Below are positions 60,362 through 64,000 of a DNA stretch of 64,000 nt, one piece after another (within the stretch, counting starts at the first letter, position 1; every line of letters begins with the position of its first letter). Source of the DNA: Globisporangium splendens (taxonomy: Eukaryota; Oomycota; Peronosporomycetes; Pythiales; Pythiaceae); contig VFIW01000003.1 of assembly GCA_006386115.1 (NCBI GenBank), forward strand, positions 496,001-560,000, given 5' to 3'. The translations under genes were made by a program, and so were the position numbers. The notes under the pieces are model-generated. The model made no database searches. It was not told where the DNA came from and worked only from the letters and a program-made list of their open reading frames with translations.

Positions 60362-61553
60362 TCACTCGTCTTGTGCGACAGCTTCCAGGATCATCGCCTC
60401 TTTGGCTGCGAGCACGTCCTTTTCGCGCTGGATGGCCGCGAGCACGCGCTCCTGCTCGTCCATGTGGTGTTCTAAGTCGTCGAGATAGAGACTGTAGGTT
60501 TCGATGAGTCCTTGGCGAATGCGGAACGGTAAGTAGCTCGCAATCGGCTCAGTCAGCAGCATCGCATCCAATTCCAGCGGCACACTCTCCTGTGGGTAAC
60601 GAACAATGGCACATGGTAGCAGTCAGCATCATTGCATCATCTCAGTCAGTCGTATGGAGTCGTACCAGGAAGGACGCCGTGGCTGTCAGCCAGATGATCA
60701 GCGCGATCGACGCATGGGAAATGGTTCCGATGACGCTTCCCCATGAGAGTTCCATCACGTGGCGGAACCGCAGGATGTAATAAATATATTTCGCAGTGCC
60801 CACGCCGATGTACCCAAAGCCCAGCAGCAGCAGCCCAGCGCCACTCAATTGCGCGCCGCGATGGTGCTCCTGCGCATACATTGCGACTCCGACGCCCGAT
60901 GACAGCACGCCGTTTCTCGCCCAGTTGAGGTACGAGTTCTCATTGCTGAAGCGCAGCACCTGCATGGAAGAAAACAGAGTCTTGGCTACACGCACAGAAA
61001 TATCCCTCATGGCAGTGGACGCAACACACGCACCAGCGAGTTGCGGGACAAACCCAAGCGGCTATTGAGCGCGTGGGTGCGGTCCGATGCCGCGAGGGCT
61101 TCCTCTGCGATCGCGTCGAGTTTCTTCACTCCACCAGCAGTCGAACCAGCCGCCTCAGACGATTCGACTTCTACACCCACACGGTCGTTAACATTGCACA
61201 ATAGAAGGCATCATATCTATCGAGAATAATAGAGAAAGAGAGAACGGGTACATACCCTTGGGTCGCTGCTGCTGCTTTGCTCTGGAGCGCGTGATCTTTT
61301 GCTGGGCACGACGGCGCGCCGTCGGTCCGAGCCCCACCGCGCGCAGCGCCTTCGTGGCCGTCACGGCGAGCACGCTCGAGGGCGACGCAGTCGTACTGGA
61401 CGTACTCTGGCGCGCGCCGGTGTTGCGCAGCCCAGAGCTCTTGAAGCGCGTGGACGTCAGCGTGAGCGATGGAGAGCGGCTCACGACCGCCATTCTCGTC
61501 GCCGTCGGCCGCACGAGCGCCCCGCAGCCGCGCGTCATCGCCATCATGCTCAT
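60362..61553 (-). CDS. Mitochondrion-targeted DUF202-like membrane protein
   Basis: Exons 61553..61256, 61170..61034, 60959..60666 and 60589..60362 give 319 codons (318 residues); all joins are phase-consistent. The N-terminus is Arg/Ser/Thr-rich without acidic residues (MSMMAMTRGCGALVRPTATR), a good mitochondrial presequence. The middle, from about residue 146, has NENSYLNWARNGVLSSGVGVA, matching the NE-x3-L-x-W-x-R opening of DUF202 (YidH-like) domains. Three or four hydrophobic spans follow (GAGLLLLGFGYIGVGTA; ASIALIIWLTATASFL). The C-terminal 75 residues form a soluble helical tail (YSLYLDDLEHHMDEQERVLA). DUF202 proteins are small inner-membrane proteins of unknown role in bacteria; here it probably sits in the inner mitochondrial membrane. 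Confidence 0.75.
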
Positions 61554-62053
61554 GATACACAGCCGGAGGGAGGGATCGTACGCAGAGAGGAGGGGATACG
61601 GAAGGGGGAAGGGAGCAAGCGCAGGAAGCCACTTGAATATGCGTGCGTCGTAGGTGCTTGAGGATGATTGTCGCTCGCAATGGAATCTCCCGCTAAGTAC
61701 GGTTTTCGTGACACGCGCCATTTCGAGACGTTGTAAGGTGGTGGTGCCGTAAATAGTGTGGTTGAAAGTCACTGATATGCTGTGGCCCACGTTATGTGTG
61801 CATGTCATACCCGCCTAAAGTACGTAAACCTCCTCCTTTGATGCAATTATTTGTTATAAGTCTGCTTGTTGTCGTTGAACGTATCGACAAGTCAATCGAA
61901 GGTAGGCATTATATAGCCTCTTTAGGAAGGGTATTATTGTTAGAAGAAGACGAGGTTTGATCAAGTGCCACTGGCATTATTGGCGGGAAGCAACCAAGCA
62001 CATTGCCGCCGTGTCTGCGTGTGTGTCTCCGTACGTGCGTCTCTCGTTTCTCT
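61554..62053. other. Divergent promoter region
   Basis: 500 bases between the DUF202-like gene (-) and the TPP1-like gene (+). No gene or repeat beyond short T- and A-rich runs. Confidence 0.4.
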
Positions 62054-64000
62054 ATGCGCGCGCTGACGGATTTCGTGTTGCGCGAGCTGCTGGCGCTTCT
62101 CTCGGATGCGCCGCCCGTGGACGCGTACGCGAGCGAAGAAAGCGAGTCGCAGTCCCAATCCCAATCGCAGAGCCAATCGCAGTCGCAGCAAAACCACGTG
62201 AACGCGATCCTGGCGCAGCAGCCGCGCGTGATGATGGTGCGCAACGTCACGGTTGCCGAGCAGATGCTCTCGGTCGTGGACCGCCATTTCGCCATCGACG
62301 CGTTTCTCCCGCAGCGAGTTGTGACGGAGCTGGCGACGAACCGCGAACTCGAAGGTGGCCGCAAGACACTTGCAGGCTTGCGCGGGAGCACGATCCGCAT
62401 CGACAAGTACCATTTCTCGACGCCTGAGCGCTGCTTCGCGGCAGACAATGTCGTGCGCGCCAAGCGGTCGTTTTCACTTGCGTCGACGGCGAAAGCGTAT
62501 GGAAGGGTCTGCCTGTGGGTACGTGCAACGATGCTGGGATCGCAGAGAACTTACATAGAGTGGATGTAACGTGATTTGCTGCTGTTTCTGAAATACGTAG
62601 GTGGATGAAGTGACCGTGATTCATGCCAGTGAGCTCGCTGTGAACCCTTGCGCGGATATCAACGAGCATGCGCACATTGCGGAAATGCTCTGTGGACTTA
62701 ATGACGACCAACTCCACTCGCGTCTTATGATACGACAGGGATTTCCTCTTACACGAAAAGATCTCAAGAATGCCGTCGCAGAGCAGTTCGATAATGACCA
62801 TCCGTTGCTGGACGAAGACTGCAGGATCCCAGAAGACCAGGAAGCCCAGCTGGACGCGCAGGAAGACTGGGGCGTGCCACATACTGACAAGCAGACGAGC
62901 GATTCCCAGTTGATTGCAGAGAACGGGTCCGAGCCGTGGAGTCAATCGCAGATCTCGCTGGATGTCGAGCTTGAGGCGCTGTCGCAATCGAATACTGGGA
63001 ACCACTTGTCTGCTTCTTCGTCAGGAGCAGCACCACGTCGAGTTGAAGCCACTGAAGCATCCCCAGTCGATGATGATGAAGAAGATAGTGAGGTTGTACC
63101 GAATTCCCAAGCGGGGTTCCATTTCCAGAAGGAGAACATCCAGACTACGTTCGTGCAATGCAGTGATTCCGAGAGCGAATCAGAGAGCAGCGGTACTGAC
63201 GAAGAGCTGCGAGTGTCTAGCCAAGCAGACCCAGCTCATGGTGTTTCGGCAGTCAAGTCCAATGAGGCTGCACCACCGGGAAAGCCATCTGACGACCAAG
63301 ACGTCATCGATCAAGGAAACAAAGCTTCAGCTCACGATGAGGTTCAAATCGTGGATCTCACTGGTGACGGCGCCGAGGGATCGCACTCACAGAGAAAAGA
63401 AGGTTCACTTCATGATGCTGGCAGTGATTCGACGGTGGATCCAGATGAATCACTAACGCAATTGCCTCAAGACAATTCCAATGCGCATCAGCAGTCTCAT
63501 GTGACAGACGCTGGAGCAAGTGGCGGCGTTGGCGATGCCATCGTGCTGGATGAATCGGACGATGACGACGTAGACGACAACGAGCCGTCGACGCAGCTCC
63601 CAGACTCGTTTGATGGGAACCAGGTGTCAATGACGCGTCCTGAGAGTCCAAACACGCAGTCGCAGGCGGGTATTGAGGTCCACTCGCAGGCTGCATATGG
63701 TCCAGTGGAGCCATGCACTCAGGCTCCAGATTCCTACCCGGATAATCAAGAGAACATAAGTCATCTTGGGTTTACTGGCGAGTCTCAGAGTCAGAGAAAC
63801 GACGACGAGGAGGAATCCTGTCCAGCAGCGATGGACGTCGATGAAATGTGGCACACGCAGCCCACCGATGACACTCACATGTTCGATGACTCACAAGTTG
63901 ACAGCTTTGGTGGTGAAGAAACCGAAGATCGATGTGAGGAGCGACAGCCCGAGGCACGTGGAATCGCCGAAGAAGAGCCGATTGCAGCGCAGGAAGTTGC
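62054..64000 (+). CDS. TPP1/ACD-like OB-fold protein with SQ/TQ-rich acidic tail (partial, runs off end)
   Basis: Exon 1 is 62054-62518; an 82-base intron follows (GTACGT to ACGTAG); exon 2 starts at 62601 and stays open to the window end. N-terminus MRALTDFVLRELLALLSD, then a perfect-looking (SQ)n run from ~62146-62190. Residues ~55-175 have the strand order of the TPP1-type OB fold: FAIDAFLPQRVVTELA (strands 1-3), LAGLRGSTIRIDKYHF, and VCLWVDEVTVIHASELA. The rest (>450 residues) is acidic and disordered, with many SQ/TQ pairs (LTQLPQD, CTQAPDS, HTQPTDD) and two SUMO-interacting-like motifs (VQIVDLTGD, AIVLDESDDDD). SQ/TQ clusters are ATM/ATR targets. TPP1 recruits telomerase and caps chromosome ends. 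Assignment rests on fold pattern, so treat it as a candidate; start and splice are firm. Confidence 0.55.

Overview
The window is nuclear DNA of a stramenopile, most probably an oomycete of the Pythium/Phytophthora kind. Reasons: intron-split eukaryotic genes with short GT-AG introns (about 55-120 bases), dense genes on both strands, GC-rich codon use in housekeeping genes, several folate-biopterin transporter (FBT/BT1) paralogues, and possible oomycete initiator elements of the GCTCATT type. The species cannot be named from sequence alone. Exon joins were worked out by hand from splice signals, reading frame and family conservation.

Layout. 0-6.4 kb: 5' part of an unrecognised basic/Asn-rich protein (-), a peptidase M50B-like membrane protein (+), and a PI 4-kinase with N-terminal PH domain and zinc finger (-). 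7-16.7 kb: BOP1/ERB1 ribosome-biogenesis factor (+), a small Gln/Tyr/Pro-rich protein (-), a low-molecular-weight tyrosine phosphatase (-), and a membrane-anchored papain-like protease (-). 17.8-23.2 kb: two tandem FBT transporters (-) with patchwork near-identity. 24.7-34.0 kb: a broken, divergent dynein heavy-chain-like gene. 34.1-41.4 kb: RUVBL1 (-, with a six-base first coding exon and an apparent GC-AG intron), MOG1 (+), a third FBT (+), and a small bromodomain protein (+). 41.9-42.2 kb: a MITE-like element with nested inverted repeats. 42.4-52.7 kb: an axonemal-type dynein heavy chain broken by two in-frame TAG codons, at least two frameshifts and several internal gaps. 52.8-64 kb: an unrecognised 404-residue protein (-), an armadillo/coiled-coil protein (+) with one frame break, complex I subunit NDUFA2 (+), a mitochondrial DUF202-like membrane protein (-), and the 5' part of an OB-fold protein resembling the shelterin subunit TPP1, with an SQ/TQ-rich tail (+, runs off the end).

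The main observation is that the two dynein heavy chains carry most of the disrupting lesions, while the adjoining housekeeping genes are intact. One simple reading is relaxed selection on flagellar motors, as in an oomycete that has lost or is losing swimming zoospores. Base-calling errors could explain the single-base breaks, but not the missing motor-domain segments.
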